Below, one piece after another: positions 1 through 8,903 of a stretch of 64,000 nucleotides of DNA. The DNA comes from Virgibacillus phasianinus (lineage in GTDB: Bacteria > Bacillota > Bacilli > Bacillales > Amphibacillaceae). Both the position numbers and the translations under genes were made by a program. The notes under the pieces are model-generated. The model was not told where the DNA came from. It saw nothing but the letters and a program-made list of their open reading frames with translations, and ran no database searches. Every line of letters starts with the position of its first letter. Positions within the stretch are counted from its first letter, which is position 1. The stretch is from contig NZ_CP022315.1 in the NCBI RefSeq assembly GCF_002216775.1, positions 558,001-622,000 of the forward strand. Reading direction: 5' to 3'.

Positions 1-1
1 A

Positions 2-718
2 GTTCTTTCATCGATTGGGATCCAATATATGATCTGGCCATACTTGTTTTTCGGCGTTATTGCATTACTGGTAGCGTTCAGGTTAACCGATGTGAAGGTA
101 GAGTCAGATCCAATCCAGCTAAAGGATGTTAAACAAATCGTTACGAACAAACCATTTATTATCTTCCTTGGCATTATTGTTTTTATCACAATTTCTCACC
201 GGGCAAATGACAGTTATATCGGATTATACATAGCACAACTCGGTGGCAGTGAGAGCATGATTGGATTAGCATGGTTCGTTGGTGTAGCCAGTGAGGCACT
301 TGTTTTTGCTTTAGCGGGGAAATGGTTTAGAAAATATCATCCGCTAATTTTCATTATAGCTGCTGGAATAATTTATAGCGGAAGATGGTTTATTTATTCA
401 GCAATTGACGATCCAATCTATATTATTGCTCTGCAATTTCTGCACGGGGTAACATTTGGCGTCTTTTATTTATCCGCATTCAACTATATTACTAGATTAA
501 TTCCAAAACTGCTGCAATCAACCGGACATTTGGTATTTTTCGCTGTATTCTTCGGCGTATCCGGTATTGCTGGCTCATTGGTAGGTGGCGCGCTGATTGA
601 CTCCTTCGGTGGCGGCACACTATATGCAGTAATGGGATGTTTCTCACTAACTGGAACTGTAATACTAACCTTGTATCATTTGCTGCCGTATGGAAAAGCA
701 ATTAAAAGAGCGCAATAA
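2..718 (+). CDS. MFS transporter, C-terminal part (start lies before the window)
   Basis: The frame is open from base 2 to the stop at 716-718, so the ATG at 29 is internal and the gene begins outside the window. The visible 238 codons hold about seven hydrophobic membrane segments: the end of one half and nearly all of the second six-helix half of a major facilitator. The short-loop pattern and the glycine-rich segment with ALIDSFGGG near the end resemble the MFS_1-like/LacY-type group. The substrate cannot be told. A perfect 13-bp inverted repeat follows the stop. The next gene is convergent, so nothing in the context helps to assign a substrate. Confidence 0.8.
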   Translation, partial: VLSSIGIQYMIWPYLFFGVIALLVAFRLTDVKVESDPIQLKDVKQIVTNKPFIIFLGIIVFITISHRANDSYIGLYIAQLGGSESMIGLAWFVGVASEALVFALAGKWFRKYHPLIFIIAAGIIYSGRWFIYSAIDDPIYIIALQFLHGVTFGVFYLSAFNYITRLIPKLLQSTGHLVFFAVFFGVSGIAGSLVGGALIDSFGGGTLYAVMGCFSLTGTVILTLYHLLPYGKAIKRAQ

Positions 719-724
719 GATATT

Positions 725-767
725 AAAACAGCCTGTTTAGCAGTTTAATAGCTCAACAGGCTGTTTT
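725..767. terminator. Bidirectional intrinsic terminator between the MFS gene and gapN
   Basis: Perfect 13-bp inverted repeat, aaaacagcctgtt paired with aacaggctgtttt around a 17-base loop. It has A-tract and T-tract ends, so it can serve both converging genes. Confidence 0.8.
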
Positions 768-832
768 ACATTGTTTTGTAATGACCACTTATATAATCTC
801 ACCTTTTACGAGAATCAAGCCGAATAACCCTT

Positions 833-2287
833 TTACCCCTGATTCATATTTAAAACAATTACCTTCTCGCGGGTTGCGGACTCAATACTATTACGAATAC
901 CTTGTACACCTAGACCAGATCCTTTTACGCCAAGAAACGGAAAATGATCTGGCCCTCGTTCCGTTTTGCCATTTATTTGCACCGTACCAGTCTCAAGTTC
1001 ATTGCTAATATGGATTGCCTGTTCAACACTCTTCGTGAAAATACTGGCCTGCAGACCATATTCAGATTCATTGGCTATGGTTACCGCCTCTTCAATATTT
1101 TTGACGCGAATAACTGGTAGAACAGGCCCAAATGGTTCTTTCCATGCAACCTCCATGTCTACCGTTACGTTATCAAGCAACACAGGATAAACAAGGTTTC
1201 CTGCCCGCTTGATTTCGGTTAGGGCAGTTGCACCTTTAACAACAGCATCATCCACCAATTGTTGAACGACATCTGCCGCTTTTCCATTAATTAATGGTGT
1301 TACAACAGCATTGTCTTCAGGTGCACCCACTTTTAATGCATTAACTTTTTCTTTCAATTTATCAACTAAGGCATCCGCCACTTCATCCATCACAAGCACC
1401 CGTTTAATCGCAGTGCACCGCTGGCCGGAATAGGAAAATGCACCAGCGACAATATCTTCAGCCGCTTTTTCAAAATTTGCATCGTTTAATACAATCGCCG
1501 GATCCTTTCCACCTAATTCAAGAATAACCGGGATCATGGATGCCTTCCTGGAAATGGCTTCACCGGTTTCCGTTCCTCCGGTAAAATTGATCATATTGAT
1601 TGATGGGTGGGTTGTTAAATGATCACCAATCTCTGATCCCTTTCCTGTTACAAGATTAACAAGTCCAGCAGGAAGCCCCGCCTTGTCAAGCGCCTTAATC
1701 ATTAACGTCCCGCTTATCGCACCCTGTGTTGCCGGCTTGAAAACAACTGCATTTCCGGCAATTAAAGCAGGGGCAATCTTTGATGCCGACAGGTTGACCG
1801 GATAATTAAAAGGAGAAATAGCAAGAACAACACCAAACGGTTTCCTTTGTACCATCGCCAGCTTGTTGGCACTTCCAGCGTTAAAGTTTCCCCCGTTAAT
1901 CAACTCACCGTGAATTCGTTTCCCTTCTTCGGCAGTATATTTGATAAAATCGGCAGTTCGTACAACCTCTTTTTCCGCTGAAGAATATCCTTTACCGACT
2001 TCCTTCATGATAGTTTCCGCTATTTCCTCTTTCATCTTAAGCAGCTGGTCCGCCCATGCATAAAGCAATTCCGCACGCTCACTAAACGAACGATTTGCCC
2101 AATCTTTTTGCGCTGTCTTTGCCCCAGCCACAGCAAGGTCCACTTCATTTTCCGTCATAGCCTGCACGGCACCGACCGGCATATTATCGGACGGGGACAG
2201 ATTTTCGATTGTTTTACCAGAACTAGTTTCTTTCCACTCCCCGTTCAATAATAATTGATACGTATTTGCGATTAATTCTGCTTTCAT
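833..2287 (-). CDS. gapN: NADP-dependent non-phosphorylating glyceraldehyde-3-phosphate dehydrogenase
   Basis: An aldehyde dehydrogenase of 484 residues that oxidises glyceraldehyde 3-phosphate straight to 3-phosphoglycerate with NADP, giving NADPH and skipping the ATP-forming step. The catalytic Cys is residue 291 in SGQRCTAIKR and the general base is Glu257 in LELGG. The block YSGQRCTAIKRVLV and the later NGKTERGPDHFPFLG are typical of GapN rather than of general aldehyde dehydrogenases. Length matches the family (about 475-490). The start has an AGAAGGG site upstream. It stands alone, with a strong promoter whose spacer carries a cre-like site, so carbon catabolite control is likely. A different aldehyde substrate is possible but less likely. 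Confidence 0.88.
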   Translation of the reverse strand: MKAELIANTYQLLLNGEWKETSSGKTIENLSPSDNMPVGAVQAMTENEVDLAVAGAKTAQKDWANRSFSERAELLYAWADQLLKMKEEIAETIMKEVGKGYSSAEKEVVRTADFIKYTAEEGKRIHGELINGGNFNAGSANKLAMVQRKPFGVVLAISPFNYPVNLSASKIAPALIAGNAVVFKPATQGAISGTLMIKALDKAGLPAGLVNLVTGKGSEIGDHLTTHPSINMINFTGGTETGEAISRKASMIPVILELGGKDPAIVLNDANFEKAAEDIVAGAFSYSGQRCTAIKRVLVMDEVADALVDKLKEKVNALKVGAPEDNAVVTPLINGKAADVVQQLVDDAVVKGATALTEIKRAGNLVYPVLLDNVTVDMEVAWKEPFGPVLPVIRVKNIEEAVTIANESEYGLQASIFTKSVEQAIHISNELETGTVQINGKTERGPDHFPFLGVKGSGLGVQGIRNSIESATREKVIVLNMNQG

Positions 2288-2341
2288 TCCATCAAACCCT
2301 TCTGTTTTTGTTATTAATTACCAAATTTAAATATGTTTTAC

Positions 2342-2371
2342 ATCATAATAGAGAAAACGCTTCCACGTCAA
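2342..2371 (-). promoter_or_regulatory. gapN promoter with cre-like site in the spacer
   Basis: On the minus strand TTGACG (2366-2371) and TATGAT (2342-2347) are 18 bases apart. The spacer includes TGGAAGCGTTTTCT (2352-2365), one mismatch from the CcpA cre consensus TGNAARCGNWWWCA. CcpA bound there would block polymerase. Confidence 0.55.
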
Positions 2372-2429
2372 CAGAAAATTTAAACTAATTATAATTTTTT
2401 TATAATTCATTTTCCAAACCCCTGTAAAC

Positions 2430-2536
2430 CCAACAAGAAAAGCGCAAGCACCCGTTTAGAAGCGGACGCATTAGAAAGGGACCGCAGAACGCATGGGTTT
2501 ACTTATGACGGCGGCTTCTGGCGCTGTAGCTAGACA
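2430..2536. repeat. Degenerate dispersed repeat of the guaA-leader family
   Basis: The segment opens with agaaaagcgcaagc and closes with ggcgctgtagctagaca. This is the same begin/end format as the 122-bp units at 6131-6638 read on the opposite strand, but the middle differs. It fills most of the 317-base gap between gapN and pbuG. I see no gene in the rest of the gap. Confidence 0.45.
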
Positions 2537-2560
2537 TATTTTATACATTTTTATCTTTTA

Positions 2561-2590
2561 AAAAAGCCTGATTTCCGAGGAAACCAGGCT
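2561..2590 (-). terminator. pbuG terminator
   Basis: Stem agcctgatttcc / ggaaaccaggct with a three-base loop and a run of T on the minus-strand 3' side, just past the pbuG stop. Confidence 0.8.
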
Positions 2591-2604
2591 CTAATTCTAT
2601 ATAA

Positions 2605-3939
2605 TCAACTTAGAAATATAAAATATAAAACAAAAATAACAAATAACAAATACATAATTGGATTTATTTCCTTGTAACGACCTTTTAAAAGCATCGTAAT
2701 CGGATAGAAAATAAAGCCAAGTGCGATACCTGTTGCGATGCTATATGTTAATGGCATGGCAACAATGGTCAAGAATGCCGGGACAGCAATTTCAAACTGA
2801 TCCCAATCGATGTTCTTCAATGAGGATGCCATCAATACACCAACAATGATTAAAGCTGGAGCAGTAACCTCTGCTGTTATTACACTTAGTAAAGGAGAAA
2901 AGAACAATGCCAGGATGAAAAGGCACCCTGTGACCACTGCAGTAAATCCAGTTCTTCCACCAGCCCCAACGCCCGCAGATGACTCAATATAGGATGTTGT
3001 GGTTGATGTACCAACAATTGAACCGACAACTGTAGCTGTAGAGTCAGCAAACAATGCCCTGCCAGCACGCGGAAGTTTGTTATCCTTCATCAAACCAGCC
3101 TGTGTGGCAACAGCCACTAATGTTCCAGCGGTATCAAAGAAGTCAACAAAAAGAAAAGTAAGAATAACGACAAGCATGTCCATCGAAAAGATATCACCAA
3201 AGTGACCAAATGCCTGACCAAAGGTTGGCGCCAAGCTCGGCACTTCACCAACCACTCCATTAATCCCCGTTGGCGGAGCAATCAACCCTGTTACCATTCC
3301 GACGATAGCTGTCACCAGCATCCCGTAGAAAATACCCGCTTTAATATTAAGGCTTAGAAAGACAACAGAAATAATAATTCCAAAAATGGAAAGCAGGACG
3401 GTAGGCGATGTGAAATCACCTAATGCAACAAGTGTAGCATCATCACCAACAATAATACCTGCATTTTGAAAACCGATAAAAGCGATAAAGAACCCTATCC
3501 CAACACCAACAGCAAGCTTTAGATTGGCAGGAATCGCATTAATGATCTTTTCACGCAGTCCCGTTAACGTTAATAACACAAAAATAAGTCCTGAAACTAA
3601 GACACCGGACAAAGCTGTCTGCCATGGAATTCCATACCCGAGTACAACTGTATAGGCAAAAAACGCACTTAATCCGATACCTGGCGCGAGAGCGATTGGG
3701 TATTTTGCGATAATCCCCATAAACAATGAACCAATCGCACCAGCAATTGCAGTAGCTGTAAAAACAGCCCCCTGATCAATTCTGGTTACCCCTTCCGGTA
3801 AATCCTGAACACCAACTAATGCAAGTGTGTTTGGATTTACAAATAATATATATGCCATGGCCAAAAAGGTTGTTAACCCTGCAACAAACTCTGTTCGATA
3901 GTTTGTCCCCAACTCTTCAAAGCGAAAATACTTTTTCAC
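2605..3939 (-). CDS. pbuG: Guanine/hypoxanthine permease
   Basis: NCS2/AzgA-like purine permease of 444 residues with about 12-13 membrane segments. It imports hypoxanthine and guanine for salvage. Landmarks are FRFEELGTNYRTEFVAGLTT at the N-terminus, NPxTLxxVG, and the conserved FVDFFDTAGTL segment. A longer reading from an ATG at 4032 exists, but a GGGAGGA site lies seven bases before a GTG at 3937-3939. That start gives the usual family length and N-terminus, so I use it. The leader has a guanine riboswitch with a terminator. It is followed upstream by guaA on the same strand, the same neighbour pair as in B. subtilis. Confidence 0.9.
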   Translation of the reverse strand: MKKYFRFEELGTNYRTEFVAGLTTFLAMAYILFVNPNTLALVGVQDLPEGVTRIDQGAVFTATAIAGAIGSLFMGIIAKYPIALAPGIGLSAFFAYTVVLGYGIPWQTALSGVLVSGLIFVLLTLTGLREKIINAIPANLKLAVGVGIGFFIAFIGFQNAGIIVGDDATLVALGDFTSPTVLLSIFGIIISVVFLSLNIKAGIFYGMLVTAIVGMVTGLIAPPTGINGVVGEVPSLAPTFGQAFGHFGDIFSMDMLVVILTFLFVDFFDTAGTLVAVATQAGLMKDNKLPRAGRALFADSTATVVGSIVGTSTTTSYIESSAGVGAGGRTGFTAVVTGCLFILALFFSPLLSVITAEVTAPALIIVGVLMASSLKNIDWDQFEIAVPAFLTIVAMPLTYSIATGIALGFIFYPITMLLKGRYKEINPIMYLLFVIFVLYFIFLS

Positions 3940-4037
3940 ATTTATTCCTCCCTGCTCATTTAATTTGCAGAAAAACCCGATTCGCCTGTTGCGAATGCTG
4001 AAGCTCTTTCCTTTGTCCCTTATGCTTTCCATAAATT

Positions 4038-4073
4038 AAAAAAATAGCACACTTGGACGAAACAAGAATGCTA
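4038..4073 (-). terminator. Riboswitch-controlled terminator of pbuG
   Basis: Minus-strand stem TAGCATTCTTG / CAAGTGTGCTA followed by seven T, between the purine aptamer and the GTG start. It is expected to form when guanine binds. Confidence 0.75.
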
Positions 4074-4124
4074 CCCTGACCAGTTCAGAAAAAGCCAACA
4101 ATATTTTTCATGTCTGCTTTATCC

Positions 4125-4192
4125 TGCGTAGTCAAACAATTTACGGTGTTTGGTAGAAACTCTTGGGCCATATCCCCACAATTATACGCATG
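4125..4192 (-). promoter_or_regulatory. Purine (guanine-type) riboswitch aptamer of pbuG
   Basis: The minus strand carries the purine-riboswitch core: P1 TGCGTA/TACGCA, the GGGGATATGG segment, J2/3 GTTTCTACC, the ACCGTAAA loop and GACTACG in J3/1. The C in GACTA is the specificity base (C74), which predicts guanine/hypoxanthine and not adenine. A terminator lies downstream, so this should be an OFF switch. Confidence 0.93.
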
Positions 4193-4388
4193 CTATTTAA
4201 TTAGTTAGATTGTACTACTCTTTTTTCTGCCAGTCAACTAAAAGACGAACGTTAAGACAAGAAACAATCTTAATGTTCGTCTGGATTAGAAATATACAGA
4301 AAATCTCTAGTTCCGACACCCAAAGCCGTTGCAAGCCCATTCCATTTTGTTTGTCTAGTTTGGCTCTCAGAAGCTGTTGCTTTTCTTC

Positions 4389-5924
4389 TTATTCCCACTC
4401 TATCGTTGCTGGCGGCTTGCTTGTTACGTCGTAAACTACGCGATTGATGTGCTCAACTTCGTTTACAATCCGATTCGATATTTTTTCCATAACATCCCAT
4501 GGTATACGTGCCCAATCAGATGTCATTCCATCTATCGATGTCACTGCACGTATTCCAATCGTATAATCGTACGTCCTGGCGTCACCCATCACACCTACGC
4601 TTCGAATATCAGGTAACACGGTAAAATACTGCCAGATTTCACGTTCTAAACCTTCTTCTGCAATAACTCTGCGCAATATTGCATCTGATTCTCGTACAAT
4701 TTCAAGCTTCTCATCTGTTATTGCGCCTAGGACGCGGATAGCTAGTCCTGGACCAGGGAAAGGCTGGCGCCAAACGATAGCTTCTGGAAGCCCTAATTGT
4801 AATCCTAATTCACGGACCTCGTCCTTAAACAATGTATTTAACGGCTCAATCAATTCAAATTGCATATCTTCAGGAAGTCCGCCAACATTGTGATGTGACT
4901 TTATAGTTTGTGCGGTCTCCGTACCACTTTCAATGATATCAGTATAAAGTGTTCCTTGTGCAAGAAAATCCATGTCCTTTAATTTTCCAGCTTCTTCATC
5001 AAAAACATAAATAAATTCATTCCCAATAATTTTACGTTTCTTTTCCGGATCACTTTCGTTCCGAAGCTTCGATAAAAAGCGTTCCTGTGCATCAATTTTG
5101 ATAACATTCATGTGAAAGTCATCAGCGAATGTTTTCATTACTTCATCCGCTTCATTTTTCCGCAATAATCCATGGTCAACAAATATACATGTTAACTGAT
5201 TACCGATTGCTTTGTGGATTAGTGCAGCTACAACGGATGAATCTACTCCACCACTCAAGGCGCACAGCACATTGCGATTTCCTACTTTTTCTTTAATTTT
5301 ATCTACTTCCATTTCGATAAAGTTTTCAATTGTCCAATCTCCATCGGCTTTACATACATCAAAGACAAATTGTTTGAGTACATGATTACCGTATTCAGAG
5401 TGCCTGACCTCTGGGTGGAACTGCACACCATATAGCTTTTCATCCGGTTTGCTCATCGCAGCAATTGGCGTTGATGGACTTGTTGCATCAACGTGAAATC
5501 CTTCTGGAACTTCCAATACCTTATCACCGTGGCTCATCCATACTGATTGGTTCTTTGGCGTGTTTTGGAATAATACAGGATCATTACTAAGCTCAATCAG
5601 CGCTTTTCCATACTCACGGTTTTTTGCTTTTGTTACATTACCGCCAAAGTGCAGTGTCATCAATTGCATTCCGTAACAGATACCGAGAATCGGAATATCT
5701 AAGTCAAAGATTTCTTTATCACATCGAAAACTATTTTCATCATAAACACTATGAGGGCCACCAGAAAGAATGATACCTTTTGGGTTCATTCGCTTGATTG
5801 CTTCTGCTGTAAGTTTATGTGAATGCAGTTCACTGTACACACCGAGTTCACGTATGCGCCGTGTAATCAATTGATTATATTGACTGCCAAAATCCAATAC
5901 CAAAATCATTTCATTCGTTTCCAT
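4389..5924 (-). CDS. guaA: GMP synthase (glutamine-hydrolysing)
   Basis: Makes GMP from XMP, ATP and glutamine, the last step of guanine nucleotide synthesis. The 511 residues hold a class I glutamine amidotransferase domain (nucleophile Cys83 in GICYGMQ, then VQFHPEV), an ATP-pyrophosphatase domain with ALSGGVDSS, and the C-terminal dimerisation domain ending in KPPATIEWE. The ATG at 5924 has AAGGAGA six bases upstream and is preferred to an ATG six codons earlier. A guanine riboswitch and terminator precede it. Its nearest good promoter overlaps the stop of the upstream transglutaminase gene, leaving a leader of about 750 bases that includes a tandem repeat array. The family match is certain. 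Confidence 0.97.
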   Translation of the reverse strand: METNEMILVLDFGSQYNQLITRRIRELGVYSELHSHKLTAEAIKRMNPKGIILSGGPHSVYDENSFRCDKEIFDLDIPILGICYGMQLMTLHFGGNVTKAKNREYGKALIELSNDPVLFQNTPKNQSVWMSHGDKVLEVPEGFHVDATSPSTPIAAMSKPDEKLYGVQFHPEVRHSEYGNHVLKQFVFDVCKADGDWTIENFIEMEVDKIKEKVGNRNVLCALSGGVDSSVVAALIHKAIGNQLTCIFVDHGLLRKNEADEVMKTFADDFHMNVIKIDAQERFLSKLRNESDPEKKRKIIGNEFIYVFDEEAGKLKDMDFLAQGTLYTDIIESGTETAQTIKSHHNVGGLPEDMQFELIEPLNTLFKDEVRELGLQLGLPEAIVWRQPFPGPGLAIRVLGAITDEKLEIVRESDAILRRVIAEEGLEREIWQYFTVLPDIRSVGVMGDARTYDYTIGIRAVTSIDGMTSDWARIPWDVMEKISNRIVNEVEHINRVVYDVTSKPPATIEWE

Positions 5925-5943
5925 GACAACTCTCCTTATCATA

Positions 5944-6027
5944 TTAAAAACCTGGATTTCCTGCCTAATCTGCTAAAGGATAATGGGTTTCATTCCAAAG
6001 CAGTACATAAAGGCAGAAATCCAGGTT
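5944..6027 (-). terminator. Riboswitch-controlled terminator of guaA
   Basis: Long stem aacctggatttcctgcct (5949-5966) with aggcagaaatccaggtt (6011-6027), one bulged base, and an inner ctgct/agcag stem. Five T follow on the minus strand. It sits between aptamer and start codon. Confidence 0.8.
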
Positions 6028-6057
6028 CTATACTATCGTAACCACGAACAGATTTCG

Positions 6058-6132
6058 CCTTCATAGTCAGTGCGTTTACGGTGCACCGGTAGATACTTTC
6101 AGGACCATATTACCCGAGGATATACGAATGGC
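6058..6132 (-). promoter_or_regulatory. Purine (guanine-type) riboswitch aptamer of guaA
   Basis: The minus strand shows P1 TTCGTA/TATGAA (extended by GCC/GGC), a TAATATGG segment, J2/3 TATCTACC, the CACCGTAAA loop and GACTATGAAGG. The C in GACTA predicts guanine binding. The 5' edge touches the first unit of the repeat array at 6131, so the sequence upstream of the aptamer is repeat DNA. Confidence 0.9.
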
Positions 6133-6638
6133 TTTTCTTTGTCCAGCTGCGACTCCTAGCGACTAGCAAATAGTTAGTCCTGATGAATGTGCGTAAAGAT
6201 CAACGCACTTTCACAGTCCTATCTATTTGTACGTCGCTGGGCAGTCGCCTTCGCTTTTCTTTGTCCAGCTGCGGCTCCTAGCGACTAGCAAATAGTTAGT
6301 CCTGATGAATGTGCGTAAAGATCAACGCACTTTCACAGTCCTATCTATTTGTACGTCGCTGGGCAGTCGCCTTCGCTTTTCTTTGTCCAGCTGCGGCTCC
6401 TAGCGACTAGCAAATAGTTAGTCCCGATGAATGTGCGTAAAGATCAACGCACTTTCACAGTCCTATCTATTTGTACGTCGCTGGGCAGTCGCCTTCGCTT
6501 TTCTTTGTCCAGCTGCGGCTCCTAGCGACTAGCAAATAGTTAGTCCCGATGAATGTGCGTAAAGATCAACGCACTTTCACAGTCCTATCTATTTGTACGT
6601 CGCTGGGCAGTCGCCTTCGCTTTTCTTTGTCCAGCTGC
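6131..6638. repeat. Tandem array: four 122-bp units plus a 20-bp partial
   Basis: gtccagctgc recurs at 6141, 6263, 6385, 6507 and 6629, exactly 122 bases apart. Units are nearly identical: the first has a G-to-A-type change in gcggctcc, and units 3-4 have cccgatg for cctgatg. Each unit can fold into a long imperfect hairpin: agcgactagcaaatag pairs with ctatttgtacgtcgct, and the inner gtgcgt pairs with acgcac. There is no CRISPR-like spacer variation. The array lies inside the predicted guaA leader. Confidence 0.95.
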
Positions 6639-6663
6639 ATCACCCCTAACCGGGTGGTGCAGC
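6635..6663. other. Hairpin between the repeat array and the guaA promoter
   Basis: gctgcatcaccc pairs with gggtggtgcagc. The T-run follows only on the plus strand, so it is not a good terminator for the leftward genes. If the promoter at 6680-6708 is used it forms near the 5' end of the guaA transcript. Confidence 0.6.
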
Positions 6664-6679
6664 TTTTCTATATTCCCTT

Positions 6680-6708
6680 ATTCTACTTACACACGTTTAC
6701 CTGGTCAA
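6680..6708 (-). promoter_or_regulatory. Predicted guaA promoter overlapping the upstream stop codon
   Basis: On the minus strand TTGACC (6703-6708) and TAGAAT (6680-6685) are separated by 17 bases, close to the sigma-A consensus. The -35 box covers the stop codon of the transglutaminase gene. I found no comparable promoter between the array and the riboswitch. Confidence 0.6.
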
Positions 6709-8903
6709 GACCTTATGCGTTTTATTAAATCTTTCCACAATTGGCTCAGTTTATTAAATTCGATTGAATCCCTTGTCTTTGTATATAGTATTTCTTCATA
6801 GGAGTTCGTTAATTCGCCCATCGTTCCTGTATCGAAGCGCCGATCAATTCTTCCGGCATATTCTCTTAGTGTTTGCCCTGATTCTTTCGGTAATCCCTTA
6901 TGTGCTAATTGTTTTAATAAAAAATGATAAGCATCCTGATAGTTCTTTTCATTTTTATTCGTTTTAAGCCGTATTCTGATAACATAATATTGAAACCGGA
7001 ATCGCAATAAATAAATACTCCAAGCAAGCAGCGCAACCGCAATAACACCAAATCCTATATACCACCAGTTAATTTCTGTATCAGGATGCTTACTCGTTGA
7101 ATCCCCTTGAGCTTCCTCCTGGTCTTTCTTAGGTTCTGATTTCTCGTCATCCTTTTTCATAACTGGGGTTGCCTCATTATCCTCCTCCATCGCAACCGTT
7201 GAATCGAACTGAAAATCTGCCAGGTTTGAGAATCCTTGCGTAGGTTCAAAAGGAACCCAGCCTTTCCCTGGAAAATAAACTTCAACCCAAGAATGGGCAT
7301 TTGAATTTGTAACCTCATAGGTGTCGATCGATGTGCCAGGACCTCCTACATTGTTTTCAATTTTTTGCCCGCTTGTAAAGCCCTTCACCCATCGTGCTGG
7401 AATATCAAGCGTGCGAAGCATAACAACCATAGATGTTGAATAATTATCACAATATCCGACCCTTGATTCAAATAAAAATTGATCGACATAGTCCTGGCCA
7501 TCTCCCGGCACTGAAACATTTGTGGTGCTGTAGGCAAATCCATTTTGGCCAAAATACGTTTCGAGTGTCCGCGCAATGTCATAGCGGTTACTTTCGCCGG
7601 CTGTTACTTCCCTGGCCAATTCCCCAACACGTTTTGGAAGTGTTTCAGGTAATTGGGTATATTGTTCCCTTATATGCGAAGGGTCATCTGTACCTGCCTG
7701 TCGCAATGAGTTAATCTCAAATGACGGGGATTCATAGGTCATCGAATAAAAGTCCGGCATGAAATCATTATTATGAAATTTAGCAATCATTGATCCAGAT
7801 TGGTTATCCAATAGCAAATCGATCGGTTGAGCCACCCTGAATCGCTCAATTCCATAAGGATAAATAACTTTTGGAATTTGAACGTTACCGGTGAACTGCA
7901 GAGTTGCTGTAAACGTCTCCGTCTCTACACTTTCATCAAACGTTTTAAGTAAAATATTTTGAGGATCCTGTTTGATATATTCAGGCTCATGTGAATTCTC
8001 CCAGCCTTTCCCCGTATATACATCCTTCGTTTCAATGCGCCAGTACTGTTCTTCCTCCGTGGTTACCTGAAAAACAGGGGTATCGTCCTGAATGAATGAC
8101 CCGCCAAGCCTGGTATCATCTTCCCCGTAACCAACTTTCCGAACAACACCTGATCCACTATCCATAGAGCCCGCGCCTTCTGCCGTACTTCTAATAAAAG
8201 GAACTGGATCAGGCCATTGAGGGTCCAGCTTTGGTGCTGCGTATCCTACTATGGTTGACAGAAGCACCACGCCAATTAACGGAAGTACCCAAATCGCTGT
8301 CTTTTTCATCCATAGAAATTGGATTTCCTCACGATCCATTTCCCGCATAAAACTTGCCAATCCTAGAGAAATGAAGGATATAATGAATATCCTGACGATT
8401 GCTGCCTCCGCACTAAAGACGGTAAAAGTATCAAGAACAGCAATATAGATAAAGGTTAAAACCACAAATAAAAATATCCGGTTCATTGCTACGAACCAGT
8501 AATAAATTAAATAGCTCATTAACCAAATTAACAGCAGGAATAACAAGCTGCGAAACATTGGCGTTAAATTATACCAATCCTGTGAAAAGAGTGCTGACAA
8601 ATTAATAGAAGCTTCAGAGATTACTTGGGAAAATAAAGCTTTACTAAAAAAAAGCCCCTCGAAATACAATGAATATAAAATGTAGAGAAGCCCTGCACCT
8701 TTTAAAATAAAGGACAGCCACCATTTCATTTGTAATAATGTTATAAAAAAACAAAGGGCAGCATACAGTACAAATAAAATTAAATAACTAGTATCCGTAA
8801 TTTCCTGTACGGGATATAGCCATTCTAAAAATAGAACAAATCCGGCCGCATACAAAATCGCCCTGTAGATAAAAGGCGTTTTCGTTTCCATTACACGGTT
8901 CAT
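6705..8903 (-). CDS. Membrane transglutaminase-like protein (YebA/TgpA type)
   Basis: A 732-residue protein with several N-terminal membrane helices up to about residue 225 (TgpA N-terminal region). An extracytoplasmic transglutaminase-like domain spans about 420-560 with Cys485 (GYCDNYST), His537 (NAHSWVEV) and Glu553 (PFEPTQGF). Then come an acidic linker rich in D, E and K, one membrane helix near 625-645 and a DUF4129-like C-terminal tail. It overlaps the DUF58 gene by four bases (ATGA), so the MoxR, DUF58 and TGase genes form one operon as in B. subtilis yeaC-yeaD-yebA. The family is thought to modify or cleave surface peptides, but the substrate is unknown. Confidence 0.85.
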   Translation of the reverse strand: MNRVMETKTPFIYRAILYAAGFVLFLEWLYPVQEITDTSYLILFVLYAALCFFITLLQMKWWLSFILKGAGLLYILYSLYFEGLFFSKALFSQVISEASINLSALFSQDWYNLTPMFRSLLFLLLIWLMSYLIYYWFVAMNRIFLFVVLTFIYIAVLDTFTVFSAEAAIVRIFIISFISLGLASFMREMDREEIQFLWMKKTAIWVLPLIGVVLLSTIVGYAAPKLDPQWPDPVPFIRSTAEGAGSMDSGSGVVRKVGYGEDDTRLGGSFIQDDTPVFQVTTEEEQYWRIETKDVYTGKGWENSHEPEYIKQDPQNILLKTFDESVETETFTATLQFTGNVQIPKVIYPYGIERFRVAQPIDLLLDNQSGSMIAKFHNNDFMPDFYSMTYESPSFEINSLRQAGTDDPSHIREQYTQLPETLPKRVGELAREVTAGESNRYDIARTLETYFGQNGFAYSTTNVSVPGDGQDYVDQFLFESRVGYCDNYSTSMVVMLRTLDIPARWVKGFTSGQKIENNVGGPGTSIDTYEVTNSNAHSWVEVYFPGKGWVPFEPTQGFSNLADFQFDSTVAMEEDNEATPVMKKDDEKSEPKKDQEEAQGDSTSKHPDTEINWWYIGFGVIAVALLAWSIYLLRFRFQYYVIRIRLKTNKNEKNYQDAYHFLLKQLAHKGLPKESGQTLREYAGRIDRRFDTGTMGELTNSYEEILYTKTRDSIEFNKLSQLWKDLIKRIRS

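Noticed and set aside
6131-6638. CRISPR-like appearance of the 122-bp array
   Set aside because: The units are uniform from end to end with no unique spacers, the period is too long, and no cas genes are present. It is a plain tandem repeat.
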